From an uncultured Micrococcaceae bacterium (GTDB lineage: Bacteria > Actinomycetota > Actinomycetes > Actinomycetales > Micrococcaceae): a DNA stretch of 64,000 nucleotides. Position 1 is the first letter of the stretch. Every line of letters begins with the position of its first letter. Positions 17,046-27,500 of the stretch are shown piece by piece. Location: contig CANNAD010000002.1 of assembly GCA_947502645.1 (NCBI GenBank), forward strand, positions 248,001 through 312,000. The letters run 5' to 3'. Position numbers and translations under genes: made by a program. The notes beneath the pieces are model-generated. The model saw nothing but the letters and a program-made list of their open reading frames with translations. It searched no databases and had not been told where the DNA came from.

Positions 17046-17074
17046 ACCCTATGGCGCCGTCGTCGTCATGTCAG
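17046..17074 (-). promoter_or_regulatory. Leaderless promoter of the PAC2 gene
   Basis: Minus strand: CTGACA, 17-bp spacer, TAGGGT, then 6 nt to the ATG at 17039. Among the leaderless promoters here it has one of the best -35 matches. Confidence 0.65.
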
Positions 17075-17129
17075 TTCTCCCCTCGATGTCACGTGTGGTT
17101 GGCGAATCGTTACCTGAGGATCACAAACG

Positions 17130-17135
17130 TAGACT
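17130..17135 (+). promoter_or_regulatory. Leaderless -10 at the head of the proteasome operon
   Basis: TAGACT, 6 nt before the ATG at 17142. The following genes overlap or nearly abut, so this may be the most upstream promoter for the trmI-arc-dop run. Confidence 0.55.
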
Positions 17136-17141
17136 GGAATC

Positions 17142-18284
17142 ATGACGGAACCGATCAAGGAGCGGCGCGGGGGAATACCCCTGGGCAGGATCGCATCCGT
17201 TCCGGTGGTGCTCGCGTATTCGTGGTTCATCATTGCCGCATATATCGTGTTGGTCTTCGGTCCACGGGTGACGGCACAGTTCCCTTCCCTGGGTCTCATG
17301 GGGTACGCCGTCGCCGTCGGCTACGCTGTTCTGCTGCTCCTTTCAGTCCTCGCTCATGAACTTGCCCACGCGCTTTCAGCCCGCGCGTTTGGCTGGCCGA
17401 CGGAGAAAATTGTTCTCACGCTATGGGGCGGCCACACACGATTCTCGGGTTTCACGGCTACCCCAGGACGCTCAGCAGCCATGGCGATGGCGGGACCAGC
17501 GGCCAACGGTCTGATCGCCGTCGTCGGCTGGCTGGTACTGCCCGTGTTCGAGCCGCAATCCCTGGGCGCATCACTGGTGAGCATTCTGGTGTGGGCGAAT
17601 ATTCTGGTCGCCGTCTTCAACATCATTCCGGGACTGCCGCTCGATGGCGGACACGTCGTCGAATCGGTCGTGTGGAAAATCACGGGAAACCAACACAAGG
17701 GAACCGTTGCCGCTGGTTGGGGCGGGCGAGCCGTCGTCATTCTCATGGTGCTGGCGCTGTTGATAGTGCCGCTGCTGCGCGGGGGAGTCCCCGACATCAC
17801 AGTTCTGATCGTCACCCTGCTGGTCGCCGGATTCATGTGGATGGGCGCCAGCAGCGCCATCCAGTCAGGGCGGGTTCATCTCAGGGTCGAGAAATCGAGC
17901 GTCCGGGCGCTCATGCAGCCCGCCGCCGGCGTCTTCCGTGGAGCATCCGTTGAACAGGCGGAAGCTGCCGCAGCTCCTGGAACAGTCATCGTGCTTACCG
18001 AAGAGGACGGCCGTCCCGTCAGCATTCTGGACAGCGCCGCGGTGCAGAACGTTCCGCCCCACCTGCGAGCGGCCACCCCAGCATCCGCGGCTGCCCGAAT
18101 GCTGGGTGAAGGTGCGGTGCTTGCCGATTGGCAAAGCGGTCCCGGGCTCATCAATGCCATGACTAAGCTGGACAGAAACGAGTATGCGGTTGTGAACGAC
18201 CAGGGACGAGTTGTTGGTCTGCTGGCCCGTTCCGCAGTCGTAGCGGCCGTGAATGGCAAGGCAGAACCCGTACTTGGCCAATGA
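17142..18284 (+). CDS. Site-2 protease family (M50) intramembrane metalloprotease
   Basis: A 380-aa polytopic membrane protein related to Rip3/SpoIVFB-type site-2 proteases, which cleave membrane-anchored substrates such as anti-sigma factors. The zinc motif HELAH is at residues 72-76 and the third ligand lies in LPLDGGH (Asp168). About six hydrophobic segments span residues 15-250. The C-terminal ~130 residues are soluble and look like a divergent CBS pair (VRALMQPAAGVFRGASVEQAE, then VNDQGRVVGLLARSAVV). Its stop overlaps the trmI start by 4 bp. Substrate unknown; the linkage to the proteasome genes is positional only. Confidence 0.88.
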   Translation: MTEPIKERRGGIPLGRIASVPVVLAYSWFIIAAYIVLVFGPRVTAQFPSLGLMGYAVAVGYAVLLLLSVLAHELAHALSARAFGWPTEKIVLTLWGGHTRFSGFTATPGRSAAMAMAGPAANGLIAVVGWLVLPVFEPQSLGASLVSILVWANILVAVFNIIPGLPLDGGHVVESVVWKITGNQHKGTVAAGWGGRAVVILMVLALLIVPLLRGGVPDITVLIVTLLVAGFMWMGASSAIQSGRVHLRVEKSSVRALMQPAAGVFRGASVEQAEAAAAPGTVIVLTEEDGRPVSILDSAAVQNVPPHLRAATPASAAARMLGEGAVLADWQSGPGLINAMTKLDRNEYAVVNDQGRVVGLLARSAVVAAVNGKAEPVLGQ

Positions 18285-19399
18285 TCATCAAAGAGAGTAT
18301 GAAACCTAAAGTGCAGAAAAACCTGGACGAGTCCGTAGTACCGGAGCCTGCGAGCGCTCCGACGCCTGAACCGCATGGTGCGGCCCAACGCCGTGGGAAT
18401 CTGCGCGTGGGCGAACGCGTTCAGCTGACCGATGACAAAGGCCGCCGCAACACCATCACGCTCACAGAGGGTGGAGCGTTCCATACACATCGTGGATTCC
18501 TGACCCACGATCAGCTCATCGGGCAGCCGGAGGGTGTGGTGGTGGCCAATACCACCGGGCATCAATACCAGGTACTGCGTCCGCTGCTCTCTGACTTCGT
18601 ACTATCCATGCCGCGTGGCGCCGCCGTCGTCTATCCCAAGGATGCAGCACAGATTGTCACGATGGCGGACATCTACCCGGGCGCACGGGTGGTCGAGGCC
18701 GGTGTCGGTTCGGGGGCCCTGAGCATTTCGCTGCTCCGGGCGGTGGGGGACCACGGCATGCTGCACTCTTTCGAACGGCGGGATGAGTTCGCTGACATTG
18801 CTCGTGGAAATGTCGAAACGATCTTTGGTGGTCCGCACCCGGCGTGGAAGCTGTCAATTGGCGATTTTCAGGACGAGGTTGTCAAGAGTGAAGAGCCCGG
18901 CAGTGTGGACCGGGTGGTCCTGGACATGCTGGCGCCGTGGGAATGCGTTGACGCCGTTGCAACGGTTCTGGCACCCGGTGGAGTGTGGATCAACTACGTC
19001 GCCACCGTCACCCAGCTTTCCCGCACAGCAGAGGCAATCCGAGCCGATGGACGATTCACGGAACCGGACGGGTGGGAGTCCATCGTTCGCGGCTGGCACC
19101 TTGAGGGGCTCGCCGTACGTCCGAACCACCGGATGGTGGCGCACACTGGTTTCCTCCTGACGGCAAGACGGCTCGCCGACGGCGTCACCGGCCTTTCGCC
19201 CAAGCGTAAGCCGTCCAAAACCGGATTCAGCCAGGAGGATCTCGACGCCTGGACGCCGCAGGCCGTTGGAGAGCGCGACGTATCGGAACGAAAGCTCAGA
19301 CGGGCTGCACGGGAAGCCAGTTCGACCGTTCAGCGCGGCGCATTGGCCCATGCAGAGGAACTCAGGAAGCAGCAGGGACTCGACGAGTCCGGAGACTAG
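18281..19399 (+). CDS. trmI: tRNA (adenine-N1-)-methyltransferase
   Basis: A 372-aa S-adenosylmethionine-dependent enzyme that makes m1A58 in the T loop of tRNA. The SAM motif I is [20 protein letters not shown]; upstream is the TrmI N-terminal beta domain ([49 protein letters not shown]). [13 protein letters not shown] and [11 protein letters not shown] complete the Rossmann core. The ~50 N-terminal residues and the C-terminal tail after about residue 310 are low-complexity. Overlaps the M50 gene by 4 bp (ATGA). TrmI next to the proteasome ATPase gene is a standard actinobacterial arrangement. Confidence 0.92.
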   Translation: MIIKESMKPKVQKNLDESVVPEPASAPTPEPHGAAQRRGNLRVGERVQLTDDKGRRNTITLTEGGAFHTHRGFLTHDQLIGQPEGVVVANTTGHQYQVLRPLLSDFVLSMPRGAAVVYPKDAAQIVTMADIYPGARVVEAGVGSGALSISLLRAVGDHGMLHSFERRDEFADIARGNVETIFGGPHPAWKLSIGDFQDEVVKSEEPGSVDRVVLDMLAPWECVDAVATVLAPGGVWINYVATVTQLSRTAEAIRADGRFTEPDGWESIVRGWHLEGLAVRPNHRMVAHTGFLLTARRLADGVTGLSPKRKPSKTGFSQEDLDAWTPQAVGERDVSERKLRRAAREASSTVQRGALAHAEELRKQQGLDESGD

Positions 19400-19416
19400 A
19401 AGAAGGCGGTATCGCT

Positions 19417-21177
19417 GTGTCGCAGGCAGGTATTCCGGAACAAGGGCCGGAGACGGGTGCAGCCGGATCCGGCATGCGTGAGGCTCAGGCAGCCTCGGAG
19501 CGTCAGTTGAATGTCCTTCGGGACAAGCTGCGGCGCATCGATAGGCAGCTTGCCGCGGCTACGCAGAGCAACAGCCGGCTCGTGTCCATGCTCGAATCCG
19601 CGAAGACCGAGATTCTGCGGTTGAAGGACGCACTGGAGAACGAGGGCTCGACGCCGTTCAGCTTCGGGGTCGTTCAACAGGTGAACGTTTCGCGGGAGCG
19701 GGTGGAAGGCCAGGAGACCCGGGCTACCGTTCAGGAAAGCGTGGACATTGTGCAGTCCGGGCGGAAACTCCGGGTCGCAATCTCCCCGCTTCTCAGCAGT
19801 TCCGAACTATCGACGGGCCAGGAAGTTCTGCTCAACGAATCCCTGACCGTTGTTGCCGCACTCGGGTATGAGCGCGGTGGCGAGCTCGTCACGGTGAAGG
19901 AGCTGTTGGGTTCTGACCGCGTGCTTGTTGTTGGACGCGCAGATGAACAGCGGGTCATCCGGCTGTCGGGCCAGCTCATGCAGAACCCGCCTAAGGTCGG
20001 CGACGCCGTGTCCTTCGATTCCCGTTCCGGATACGCGCTCGAGCGCATTCCGCGTAGTGAAGTCGAAAACCTCGTTCTCGAGGAAGTGCCGGATATCTCC
20101 TATGCTGACATCGGTGGTCTCGGGCCCCAGATCGAACAGATCCATGACGCCGTGGAACTGCCGTTCCTGCACCCGGACCTCTACCGGGAACATGGACTCA
20201 AGGCGCCGAAAGGCATTCTTCTGTACGGCCCTCCCGGCTGCGGCAAAACTCTCATAGCCAAGGCTGTGGCGAATTCGCTGGCCGCACGAGCCCGTGAAAG
20301 GGCTGGAACGCCGACCGTCAAGAGTTATTTCCTGAATATCAAGGGGCCCGAACTCCTCGACAAGTATGTCGGTGAGACGGAGCGCAGCATCCGCTCCATT
20401 TTCGCCCGGGCGCGGGAAAAGGCTTCCGATGGTTCGCCCGTCGTTGTCTTCTTCGATGAGATGGATTCTCTGTTCCGGACGCGCGGAACAGGCGTGTCCT
20501 CGGACGTGGAAACCACCATCGTTCCGCAGCTCCTGAGCGAAATCGACGGCGTCGAAAAGCTCGAGAACGTCATCGTCATTGGCGCCTCCAACCGCGAGGA
20601 CATGATTGACCCCGCGATCCTGAGGCCGGGACGTCTGGACGTCAAAATCAAGATTGAGCGGCCGGACGCGCAGGGCGCCGGAGAGATTTTCGGAAAGTAC
20701 CTGAGTACGGACCTTCCGTTGCATCCGGAGGACCTGGCCGAGTACGACGGCGACAGGGAGCGCACCGTTGAGGCCATGATCCAGCTGACGGTGGAAAAAA
20801 TGTATGCCACGGACAAGACCAACGAATACCTTGAAGTGACCTACGCCAACGGCGATACCGAAATGCTGTACTTCAAGGACTTCAACTCTGGTGCCGTCAT
20901 CCAGAACGTCGTGGACCGGGCCAAGAAGTACGCCATCAAGGACTTCCTCGCCACCGGCGTTCGCGGCCTGCGGATCGATCACCTGCTGCGGGCCGTCGTT
21001 GACGAATTCCGTGAGCACGAGGACCTTCCCAACACCACCAACCCGGACGACTGGGCGCGTATCTCGGGCAAAAAGGGTGAACGGATCACCTACATCCGGA
21101 CGATCATCCAGGGCAAGGCAGGGCAGGAACCCGGCAAAACGATCGAAACCCAGCCGAACACGGGGCAGTACCTGTGA
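19417..21177 (+). CDS. arc: Proteasome-associated AAA ATPase ARC/Mpa
   Basis: A 586-aa hexameric ATPase that recognises pupylated proteins, unfolds them and threads them into the 20S core. Order: N-terminal coiled coil (about residues 20-75, [21 protein letters not shown]) that binds Pup, two OB folds, then the AAA module with Walker A GPPGCGKT at 271-278, Walker [12 protein letters not shown] at about 343-353 and the arginine-finger region around [12 protein letters not shown]. The C-terminus ends in GQYL, the penultimate-Tyr motif that docks in the alpha-ring pockets and gates the core particle. GTG start; its stop overlaps the start of dop by 4 bp. Confidence 0.96.
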   Translation: MSQAGIPEQGPETGAAGSGMREAQAASERQLNVLRDKLRRIDRQLAAATQSNSRLVSMLESAKTEILRLKDALENEGSTPFSFGVVQQVNVSRERVEGQETRATVQESVDIVQSGRKLRVAISPLLSSSELSTGQEVLLNESLTVVAALGYERGGELVTVKELLGSDRVLVVGRADEQRVIRLSGQLMQNPPKVGDAVSFDSRSGYALERIPRSEVENLVLEEVPDISYADIGGLGPQIEQIHDAVELPFLHPDLYREHGLKAPKGILLYGPPGCGKTLIAKAVANSLAARARERAGTPTVKSYFLNIKGPELLDKYVGETERSIRSIFARAREKASDGSPVVVFFDEMDSLFRTRGTGVSSDVETTIVPQLLSEIDGVEKLENVIVIGASNREDMIDPAILRPGRLDVKIKIERPDAQGAGEIFGKYLSTDLPLHPEDLAEYDGDRERTVEAMIQLTVEKMYATDKTNEYLEVTYANGDTEMLYFKDFNSGAVIQNVVDRAKKYAIKDFLATGVRGLRIDHLLRAVVDEFREHEDLPNTTNPDDWARISGKKGERITYIRTIIQGKAGQEPGKTIETQPNTGQYL

Positions 21178-22766
21178 GCGTTCGCAGGGTCATGGGCACC
21201 GAAACCGAATACGGGGTCCTGGCTCCCACGCAGCCCGGAGCAAACGCCACCGTCCTGTCCAGCCAGATCATCAACGCCTACGCTGCCACGATGCGGGAGG
21301 GTTACGGGAATCTCCCGGGAACCAGATGGGACTACACAGATGAGCAGCCCCTTCAGGACGCACGCGGATGGCAGATGCCCCGCAGCCAGGCCCATGCTTC
21401 CCAGCTAACCGATGAAGCGCCAGTGCTCGACGCCGAACAGATCGCTCTGGCCGGAGCAGACTTCAGCACCGGGTTTGGCCAGGAACCGGCGAGCGATGTA
21501 CTGATGAACATAGTTCTGGGCAACGGCGCGCGCCTCTATGTCGATCATGCCCATCCCGAATATTCCTCTCCGGAGGTGACCAACCCCCGCGACGCCGTCC
21601 TGTGGGACAAGGCCGGCGACGTCGTCGTGCAGAGGGCCATGGACCGCGTGGCCTCCACGCCAGGATTTGCACCGGTGAACCTCTACAAGAACAACACGGA
21701 CAGCAAATCGGTCTCATACGGTTCACACGAGAACTATCTGGTTCCCCGGCACGTCCCGTTCTCGGACATCACTGCCGGCCTGATTCCCTTCTTCGTCTCC
21801 AGACAGGTGATCTGCGGCGCAGGAAGAGTGGGCATCGGCGCACTCTCACAGGAGGCGGGGTACCAGCTCAGCCAGCGGGCTGACTTCTTTGAGGCGGACG
21901 TTGGACTCGAAACCACGGTGAGACGCCCCATCATCAACACCCGTGACGAGCCGCACGCCGTCGCCGAGAAATATCGGCGGCTCCACGTCATTATCGGAGA
22001 TGCGAACCTTAGCGAGATCTCGTGCTACCTGAAAGTTGGCACGGCCGCACTGGTTCTGGACATGATCGAAGCTGGCACGGCACCGCAAGTGGAACTCGAA
22101 TCACCTGTTGAGGCGCTCCAGACCATCAGTCATGACCCATCGTTGAAGGCCGCTGTCCGGACCAACGACGAACGCATGCTGACAGGGCTGGACCTGCAGG
22201 AGTTGTATTTCGAAGCCGCCCGTCGGCATGTGGGCAATAGCCCGGATGAACAAACCCGCGACGTCCTGACACGCTGGGGAACGCTCATCGAAGTACTGCG
22301 CCACGACCCCATGGACGCTGCAGCGGACGTTGACTGGATTGCGAAGCTGAAGCTCCTGCAGGCGTACCGGGACAGGGACAACCTCGCCTGGTCCGATGCA
22401 CGTCTGGGACTTGTTGACCTGCAGTACGCAGACATGCGGCCGTCCAAAGGCTTGTACTACCGGCTCGCAGCACGCGGGCAGATGACCCGGCTCCTCACTG
22501 ACAGCGAGATCGAGGCAGCCGTGGTGCAGCCGCCCGCCGACACCCGGGCGTACTTCAGGGGGAATTGCATCACCCACTTTCCCGGACACGTGGCCAGTGC
22601 CAGTTGGGATTCGATCGTGTTCGAACTTCCGGGCAGGCGGAGACTGCAAAGGATCCAGACGCTCGAACCTCTCAGAGGCACACGCGAACTCACCAAACAT
22701 CTGTTTGATGCTGCCGACGACGCGGATGAATTCGTATCGATGCTGCTGGGGGATGCACCCGGATAA
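21174..22766 (+). CDS. dop: Pup deamidase / depupylase
   Basis: A 530-aa enzyme of the carboxylate-amine ligase fold that converts the C-terminal Gln of Pup to Glu and also removes Pup from substrates. Motifs include [10 protein letters not shown] (ATP/metal-binding Glu residues), [41 protein letters not shown] and [12 protein letters not shown], all shared with PafA. It is longer than PafA, with an extra segment after [12 protein letters not shown]-type text (the Dop loop region, about residues 42-85). GTG start overlapping arc by 4 bp. It is required here because the encoded Pup ends in Gln rather than Glu. Confidence 0.95.
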   Translation: MSVRRVMGTETEYGVLAPTQPGANATVLSSQIINAYAATMREGYGNLPGTRWDYTDEQPLQDARGWQMPRSQAHASQLTDEAPVLDAEQIALAGADFSTGFGQEPASDVLMNIVLGNGARLYVDHAHPEYSSPEVTNPRDAVLWDKAGDVVVQRAMDRVASTPGFAPVNLYKNNTDSKSVSYGSHENYLVPRHVPFSDITAGLIPFFVSRQVICGAGRVGIGALSQEAGYQLSQRADFFEADVGLETTVRRPIINTRDEPHAVAEKYRRLHVIIGDANLSEISCYLKVGTAALVLDMIEAGTAPQVELESPVEALQTISHDPSLKAAVRTNDERMLTGLDLQELYFEAARRHVGNSPDEQTRDVLTRWGTLIEVLRHDPMDAAADVDWIAKLKLLQAYRDRDNLAWSDARLGLVDLQYADMRPSKGLYYRLAARGQMTRLLTDSEIEAAVVQPPADTRAYFRGNCITHFPGHVASASWDSIVFELPGRRRLQRIQTLEPLRGTRELTKHLFDAADDADEFVSMLLGDAPG

Positions 22767-22830
22767 GCTGGCACCATAAAGGACACAGGGCACAATACAG
22801 GCGCCGCTGGCGTGAGGGAGGACAGTTTCA

Positions 22831-23037
22831 ATGGCAAGCCAGGAACGTAGAAATACCGAGGCACAGTCGCGCGAGGTCGAGGAAGCGGAGGAAGCGCCGC
22901 TGCCGACGCACCAATCTTCAACCGAGGCATCCGCGCAGGTATCCGGGACCGATGACCTCCTCGACGAGATTGACGGCGTATTGGAAGTCAACGCCGAGGA
23001 ATTCGTTCGCGGATTCGTCCAGAAGGGTGGGCAATAG
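22831..23037 (+). CDS. pup: Prokaryotic ubiquitin-like protein Pup
   Basis: A 68-aa, largely disordered, acidic protein that is attached through its C-terminal residue to substrate lysines. The C-terminus is [11 protein letters not shown], the conserved G-G-Q that Dop must deamidate before PafA can ligate it. The middle segment [21 protein letters not shown] is the helix that pairs with the ARC coiled coil. The ATG has a GGGAGGA ribosome site 7-8 nt upstream. It lies 64 bp after dop and is followed within a few bases by prcB. Confidence 0.96.
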   Translation: MASQERRNTEAQSREVEEAEEAPLPTHQSSTEASAQVSGTDDLLDEIDGVLEVNAEEFVRGFVQKGGQ

Positions 23038-23041
23038 GCTC

Positions 23042-23860
23042 ATGATGGAGGGCAGCGAACGAACTGTCGCGGACGCTGCGGTCGCGTCATTCAGCGCCTA
23101 TCTGAGCGCGGCCCACCCCGATCAGCTGCCCTTTGCGCGTCGGCTGGGTACGGCGTCGGGCACAACCGGCGGGTTGGCGCCCCAAGCCACCACCATTGTC
23201 TCCATGGCGTATGCCGGGGGCGTGCTCATGGCCGGTGACCGGCGAGCCACGATGGGCAACGTCATCGCGAGCCGCCATATCGAGAAGGTCTTCCCTGCGG
23301 ATCAGTACTCGGTTCTGGGTATCGCCGGCACCGCGGGTATTGCCATGGACATCATGCGCCTGTTCCAGGTTGAGCTGGAGCACTACGAGAAAATCGAAGA
23401 CACGCTCATGAGTCTTGACGGCAAAGCAAACCGGCTGGCCGCCATGGTTCGGGCCAACCTTCCGTTGGCCATGCAGGGACTGGCCGTCATTCCGCTTTTC
23501 GCTGGCTACGACACAACGCGTCGCATAGGAAGACTCTTCTCCTATGACGTGACCGGCGGTCGTTACGAGGAGCAGGAACATCACAGCGTGGGTTCCGGGG
23601 CCGGGTTTGCGCGGGGCGCGCTGAAGAAACTCTGGCGTCCCAATCTGTCCCGCGACGCTGCCGTCGCTGTTGCTGTCGAGGCGCTGTACGACGCCGCGGA
23701 CGACGATTCAGCCACAGGAGGCCCTGACCCAGTCCGGGACCTGTGGCCGGTCGTCTATTCAGTTGAGGCCGCCGGTGCTGCCCGGATTCCGGACCGGGAA
23801 CTCGCTGCGGCCGCAACTCGCATCATCGGAGCCCGCAGCAGCGACGGTCGGGAGGCCTGA
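23042..23860 (+). CDS. prcB: Proteasome beta subunit
   Basis: A 272-aa catalytic subunit of the 20S core. A ~49-residue propeptide ends at Gln48-Ala49, and autoprocessing would expose Thr50 as the nucleophile ([25 protein letters not shown]). Mycobacterial PrcB has Gly before this Thr; here it is Ala. Downstream landmarks are [24 protein letters not shown] and [26 protein letters not shown] is nearly identical to the mycobacterial sequence. ATG at 23042 or 23045 are both possible; the ribosome site is weak (ATAGG), so coupling to pup translation is likely. SD-like GGAGG at its end serves prcA. Confidence 0.95.
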   Translation: MMEGSERTVADAAVASFSAYLSAAHPDQLPFARRLGTASGTTGGLAPQATTIVSMAYAGGVLMAGDRRATMGNVIASRHIEKVFPADQYSVLGIAGTAGIAMDIMRLFQVELEHYEKIEDTLMSLDGKANRLAAMVRANLPLAMQGLAVIPLFAGYDTTRRIGRLFSYDVTGGRYEEQEHHSVGSGAGFARGALKKLWRPNLSRDAAVAVAVEALYDAADDDSATGGPDPVRDLWPVVYSVEAAGAARIPDRELAAAATRIIGARSSDGREA

Positions 23861-23861
23861 G

Positions 23862-24578
23862 ATGACGCAGCAATTCTACGTTTCGCCCGAACAGTTGATG
23901 AAGGACCGCGCCGACTTTTCGCGGAAGGGCATCGCACGCGGCCGATCCGTCGTTGTGCTCAGCGGTCGTGACGGGATTGCGCTGGTCGCAGAGAATGCAT
24001 CACCCTCTCTCCATAAACTCAGCGAAATCTATGACCGTATCGCTTTTGCTGCAGTGGGCAAGTACAACGAGTTTGAGAGCTTGCGGCAGGCCGGGGTTCG
24101 CTACGCGGATGTACGCGGGTATTCCTACGACCGCACAGATGTTACTGCCCGCGGTCTTGCCAGTGTCTATGCCCAGAGCCTTGGAGGCGTGTTCACCGCC
24201 GAAAGCAAGCCGTTCGAGGTGGAGCTCGCCGTCGCCGAGGTAGGTCAAACGCAGTCGGACGATCACCTGTACCGGCTCTCGTATGACGGCTCCATCACGG
24301 ATGAGGCGAATTTCGTCGTGATGGGCGGCGACGCCGATGCAGTTCGCGAGCGGCTCACTTCCGCCTTCGAGGCGGGCTCCGATGTGCCCGAAGCCATTCG
24401 CGCGGCAGTTCGGGCGCTGTCGTGGGACCAACCCGATCAGACCCCGCTGGGACCACCGATGCTGGAAGTGGCCATCCTGGAACGCGACCCGCTGACCAGC
24501 AGGGGATCTCGGCGCGCCTTTCGGCGGATTGCGGCACCGGAACTGGAAAACATACTCAACGAGAGGAGCGGCCGCTAG
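23862..24578 (+). CDS. prcA: Proteasome alpha subunit
   Basis: A 238-aa alpha subunit that forms the outer rings of the core and the docking pockets for ARC. The N-terminal gate segment ([33 protein letters not shown]) is typical, followed by [32 protein letters not shown] lies 6 nt upstream of the ATG. The C-terminus is short compared with mycobacterial PrcA. The stop TAG shares its G with the GTG of pafA, so the two are coupled. Confidence 0.95.
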   Translation: MTQQFYVSPEQLMKDRADFSRKGIARGRSVVVLSGRDGIALVAENASPSLHKLSEIYDRIAFAAVGKYNEFESLRQAGVRYADVRGYSYDRTDVTARGLASVYAQSLGGVFTAESKPFEVELAVAEVGQTQSDDHLYRLSYDGSITDEANFVVMGGDADAVRERLTSAFEAGSDVPEAIRAAVRALSWDQPDQTPLGPPMLEVAILERDPLTSRGSRRAFRRIAAPELENILNERSGR

Positions 24579-25939
24579 TGGATCGAAGAATCTTCGGCAT
24601 AGAAACGGAGTTCGGAATTGCGTACTCGGATCCAGGGGGCAGGCCGCTCACCCCGGAGGAAATAGCCCGCTACCTCTTCCGCAAGGTGGTGAGTTGGGGG
24701 CGTTCCTCCAACGTATTCCTCGGCAACGGGTCCCGGTTGTATCTCGATGTTGGATCCCACCCGGAATACGCCACCGCAGAGTGCGACGACGTTGCGCAGC
24801 TGATTGCTCATGATCGGGCTGGTGAGCTCATCCTCAATGATCTGGTCAACGAAGCTCAGGAGCGGCTCTCGGTTGAAGGCTTCGACGGCAGGGTTTACCT
24901 GTTCAAGAACAACACGGATTCCGCCGGAAATTCTTACGGGAGCCACGAGAATTACCTGATTCCACGGAAGACGGAATTCATTCGCCTGACAGAGATACTG
25001 ATCCCGTTCCTGGTGACCAGACAGCTGCTGTGCGGTGCGGGCAAGGTCCTTTCTGGCCAGAATGAGTCCGTCTATGCCTTTTCGCAGCGTGCGGATCATT
25101 TGTGGGAGGGGTTATCGTCAGCCACCACGCGCTCCCGCCCCATCATCAACACGCGCGATGAACCACATGCTGACGCTGAGTACTACCGGCGTCTCCACGT
25201 CATCAGCGGCGACTCCAACATGTCCGAAACCACGACGCTCCTCAAGGTCGGCTCTGTTGATCTGATTCTCAGGATGATTGAGGCCGGAGCGGTCATGCGC
25301 GATTTACGCCTTGAAAATCCTATTCGAAGCATCCGCGATATTTCCCATGACCTGACGGGTCAGCACAAGGTCAGGCTGGCCAATGGCCGGGAGATGTCCG
25401 CATTGGAGATGCAGCGCGAATTCCTCGAAAAGGCCACGACCTTCGTCGCAGCGAACGGGGCGCATACCCCGCACGTCGGGCGGATCCTTGATCTCTGGGA
25501 GCGCACACTGGATGCTGTTGAGACGGGAAACCACTCGGCTATCGACACGGAGATCGATTGGGCGATCAAGAAGAAACTGCTGGACGGGTATCAACAGCGT
25601 CGGGGAGTGACACTCGACTCTCCGCGCATTGCACAACTGGATCTGACGTACCACGACATCAGCCGCCAACAGGGTCTCTTCTTTCTGCTGCAGGCCAGAG
25701 GCGGCGCAGCGAAGGTTGTATCGGATGACGCCATCCAGACGGCGGCCACCTCTCCGCCAGAAACGACTAGGGCCCGGCTGCGTGGAGAATTCGTCCGCCG
25801 CGCTCAGGAAGCCGGCAAGGACTATACAGTGGATTGGGTGCACCTGAAACTCAACGACCGGGCGCAGCACACCGTGCTGTGCAAGGACCCCTTTGCCGCT
25901 TTCGATGAACGGGTGGACGCACTGTTGGAGCTCCTGTGA
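24578..25939 (+). CDS. pafA: Pup-protein ligase
   Basis: A 453-aa ligase that phosphorylates the Pup C-terminal glutamate and joins it to substrate lysines. It shares the glutamine-synthetase-like fold with Dop: [80 protein letters not shown], then a small C-terminal domain with [21 protein letters not shown] start at the GTG at 24578 ([13 protein letters not shown]), where family homology begins, with GAGAGGAG upstream. Last gene of the overlapping proteasome run; the two FKBP genes follow. Confidence 0.96.
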   Translation: MDRRIFGIETEFGIAYSDPGGRPLTPEEIARYLFRKVVSWGRSSNVFLGNGSRLYLDVGSHPEYATAECDDVAQLIAHDRAGELILNDLVNEAQERLSVEGFDGRVYLFKNNTDSAGNSYGSHENYLIPRKTEFIRLTEILIPFLVTRQLLCGAGKVLSGQNESVYAFSQRADHLWEGLSSATTRSRPIINTRDEPHADAEYYRRLHVISGDSNMSETTTLLKVGSVDLILRMIEAGAVMRDLRLENPIRSIRDISHDLTGQHKVRLANGREMSALEMQREFLEKATTFVAANGAHTPHVGRILDLWERTLDAVETGNHSAIDTEIDWAIKKKLLDGYQQRRGVTLDSPRIAQLDLTYHDISRQQGLFFLLQARGGAAKVVSDDAIQTAATSPPETTRARLRGEFVRRAQEAGKDYTVDWVHLKLNDRAQHTVLCKDPFAAFDERVDALLELL

Positions 25940-26056
25940 GCAACGCTGCAGAGACGGCACGCGCAGTGAGCAGTTACCCTAGATAGGTCTGCCTGTACCC
26001 AGTACATGGCTGGCTGCATGAATTTCGACCATATTCTCACCAGTGAAAGAAGTACT

Positions 26057-26998
26057 GTGCGTAAAGTACTAGCCATCATCCTTCCTGCCTTATTGCTGCT
26101 GACTGCGTGTGGAGGGGCAGAGGAGGGCGAGTCCTCCGGTCAGGCCGGGGCACTCGATTCGGTGACTATAACCGTCGAGGATGAAAACAAGGCCCCCAAG
26201 GTCGAGTTTGAAGCCCCCCTCGAGGTCTCAGAGCCGTCCGCCAAGGTCATCGAACAGGGCGAGGGCGACACCGTCAATGCAGGTGACCGCGTATCCATCC
26301 GTCTTGTCTCACTCGATCCGGAGAAGGGCGAGGAGCTCGGGAATACCTACGAGCAGCCCGAACCCCAGGTCATCCCGCTGAGTGACCAACTGAAGAAGAC
26401 CGATGCAGCACTTTATGAGGTGCTGGAGGGCTCGAAGGTCGGCGCGCAGATCGCGTATATGATTCCGACCGAGGATTCAGAGGCTGCGCAGCTGCCCAAG
26501 CAGCTGCTCGTTCTCAAAGTGGTTGAGACGAAGGCACCCCCTGTCGCCATGGAGCAGGAAGAAGTGAAGAAGCTTGCAGAAGCCGGCGCACTGCCTACCG
26601 CCACCCTGAATGACAAGGGCGTTCCGGACATCAAGATTCCCGAGGGCAAGGACGCCCCGGAGAAGGTCACTGTCCAGGTCCTGAAGGAGGGCGACGGCCC
26701 AGAGGTGACCAAGGAAAGCACGGTCGGCGCCGAATATCTGGGCGTTCGTTGGGAAGACGGCAAGGAATTCGATTCCAGCTTCAAGGAGGGACGCGACCCG
26801 TTCGAGTTCTCCCTCGCTGCACCCCGCGTCATCGAAGGATGGACGGTCGCGGCCCTTGGACACAAGGAAGGTTCCGAGCTTCTCGTGACAATTCCGGCGG
26901 AACTTGCTTACGGCGAGGAGCCCGGAGAGGGCCGTCCGGCAGGAGACCTCGTGTTTTACATGAAGTTGGTTGACGTAAAAGCTGAAGAAGCGAACTAA
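26057..26998 (+). CDS. FKBP-type peptidyl-prolyl isomerase lipoprotein
   Basis: A 313-aa predicted lipoprotein. The N-terminus VRKVLAIILPALLLLTACGG is a type II signal peptide with lipobox LTAC (Cys18). Residues ~110-215 look like a degenerate, acidic FKBP-like or linker region, and the C-terminal ~95 residues are a recognisable FKBP domain (VGAEYLGVRWEDGKEFDSSF, VIEGWTVAALGHKEGSELLVTIPAELAYG). GTG start 5 nt after GAAAGAAG; a TATTCT -10 candidate is at 26032-26037. It probably assists folding of secreted proteins outside the membrane. Nine bases separate it from a cytoplasmic FKBP. Confidence 0.9.
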   Translation: MRKVLAIILPALLLLTACGGAEEGESSGQAGALDSVTITVEDENKAPKVEFEAPLEVSEPSAKVIEQGEGDTVNAGDRVSIRLVSLDPEKGEELGNTYEQPEPQVIPLSDQLKKTDAALYEVLEGSKVGAQIAYMIPTEDSEAAQLPKQLLVLKVVETKAPPVAMEQEEVKKLAEAGALPTATLNDKGVPDIKIPEGKDAPEKVTVQVLKEGDGPEVTKESTVGAEYLGVRWEDGKEFDSSFKEGRDPFEFSLAAPRVIEGWTVAALGHKEGSELLVTIPAELAYGEEPGEGRPAGDLVFYMKLVDVKAEEAN

Positions 26999-27006
26999 GG
27001 AGCAGC

Positions 27007-27402
27007 ATGTCATTTGGACAACGCGAATATGACCGCCAGAAGCCTGAAATCGAATTCCCCGGCGTCGACGCGCCTGAGTCCCTCGTCATTGAGGACCTGA
27101 TCGAAGGCGACGGTGCTGAGGTTAAGCCTGGCAGCACCGTCTCGGCCCACTATGTTGGTGTGGCGCACTCAACGGGCGAGGAATTCGACGCGTCCTGGAA
27201 CCGTGGCGCGCCGCTCGACTTCAAGGTCGGCGTGGGCCAGGTCATCCAGGGGTGGGACGAGGGTCTTGTTGGAATGAAGGTCGGCGGACGACGTCGGCTC
27301 GACATCCCCTCGTCCATGGCTTACGGAGAGCGCGGAGCTGGCTCAGCCATTCGGCCTGGTGAGTCGCTGATCTTCGTCGTGGATCTTCTCGGCGTTCGAT
27401 AG
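27007..27402 (+). CDS. FKBP-type peptidyl-prolyl cis-trans isomerase (cytoplasmic)
   Basis: A 131-aa single-domain FKBP with no signal peptide. Active-site residues are conserved in VSAHYVGVAHSTGEEFDASWNRG, PLDFKVGVGQVIQGWDEGLVGMKVGGRRRLDIPSSMAYGERGAG and SLIFVVDLLGV. AAGGAG is 5 nt before the ATG. It immediately follows the lipoprotein FKBP and is closed by a strong hairpin terminator. Substrates unknown. Confidence 0.93.
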   Translation: MSFGQREYDRQKPEIEFPGVDAPESLVIEDLIEGDGAEVKPGSTVSAHYVGVAHSTGEEFDASWNRGAPLDFKVGVGQVIQGWDEGLVGMKVGGRRRLDIPSSMAYGERGAGSAIRPGESLIFVVDLLGVR

Positions 27403-27420
27403 AACCTGTTGACGTGTGAC

Positions 27421-27463
27421 AAGCCGGGCGGCCGGCGCTGAAAGGCGCTTGCCCGCCCGGCTT
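27421..27463 (+). terminator. Terminator after the proteasome/FKBP run
   Basis: Hairpin with 11-bp arms AAGCCGGGCGG (27421-27431) and CCGCCCGGCTT (27453-27463), with a second small hairpin (GCGC/GCGC) in the loop; a short T-rich run follows. It lies between fkbp and pafBC. Confidence 0.8.
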
Positions 27464-27500
27464 TCGCGTTTCTACATCATCTGGGAGGTAGCGTTAGCCT

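Noticed and set aside
23862-24578. Longer in-frame versions of prcA (from 23670) and pafA (from 24422)
   Set aside because: Homology starts at the later ATG/GTG, which have ribosome sites; the longer versions overlap the upstream genes deeply.
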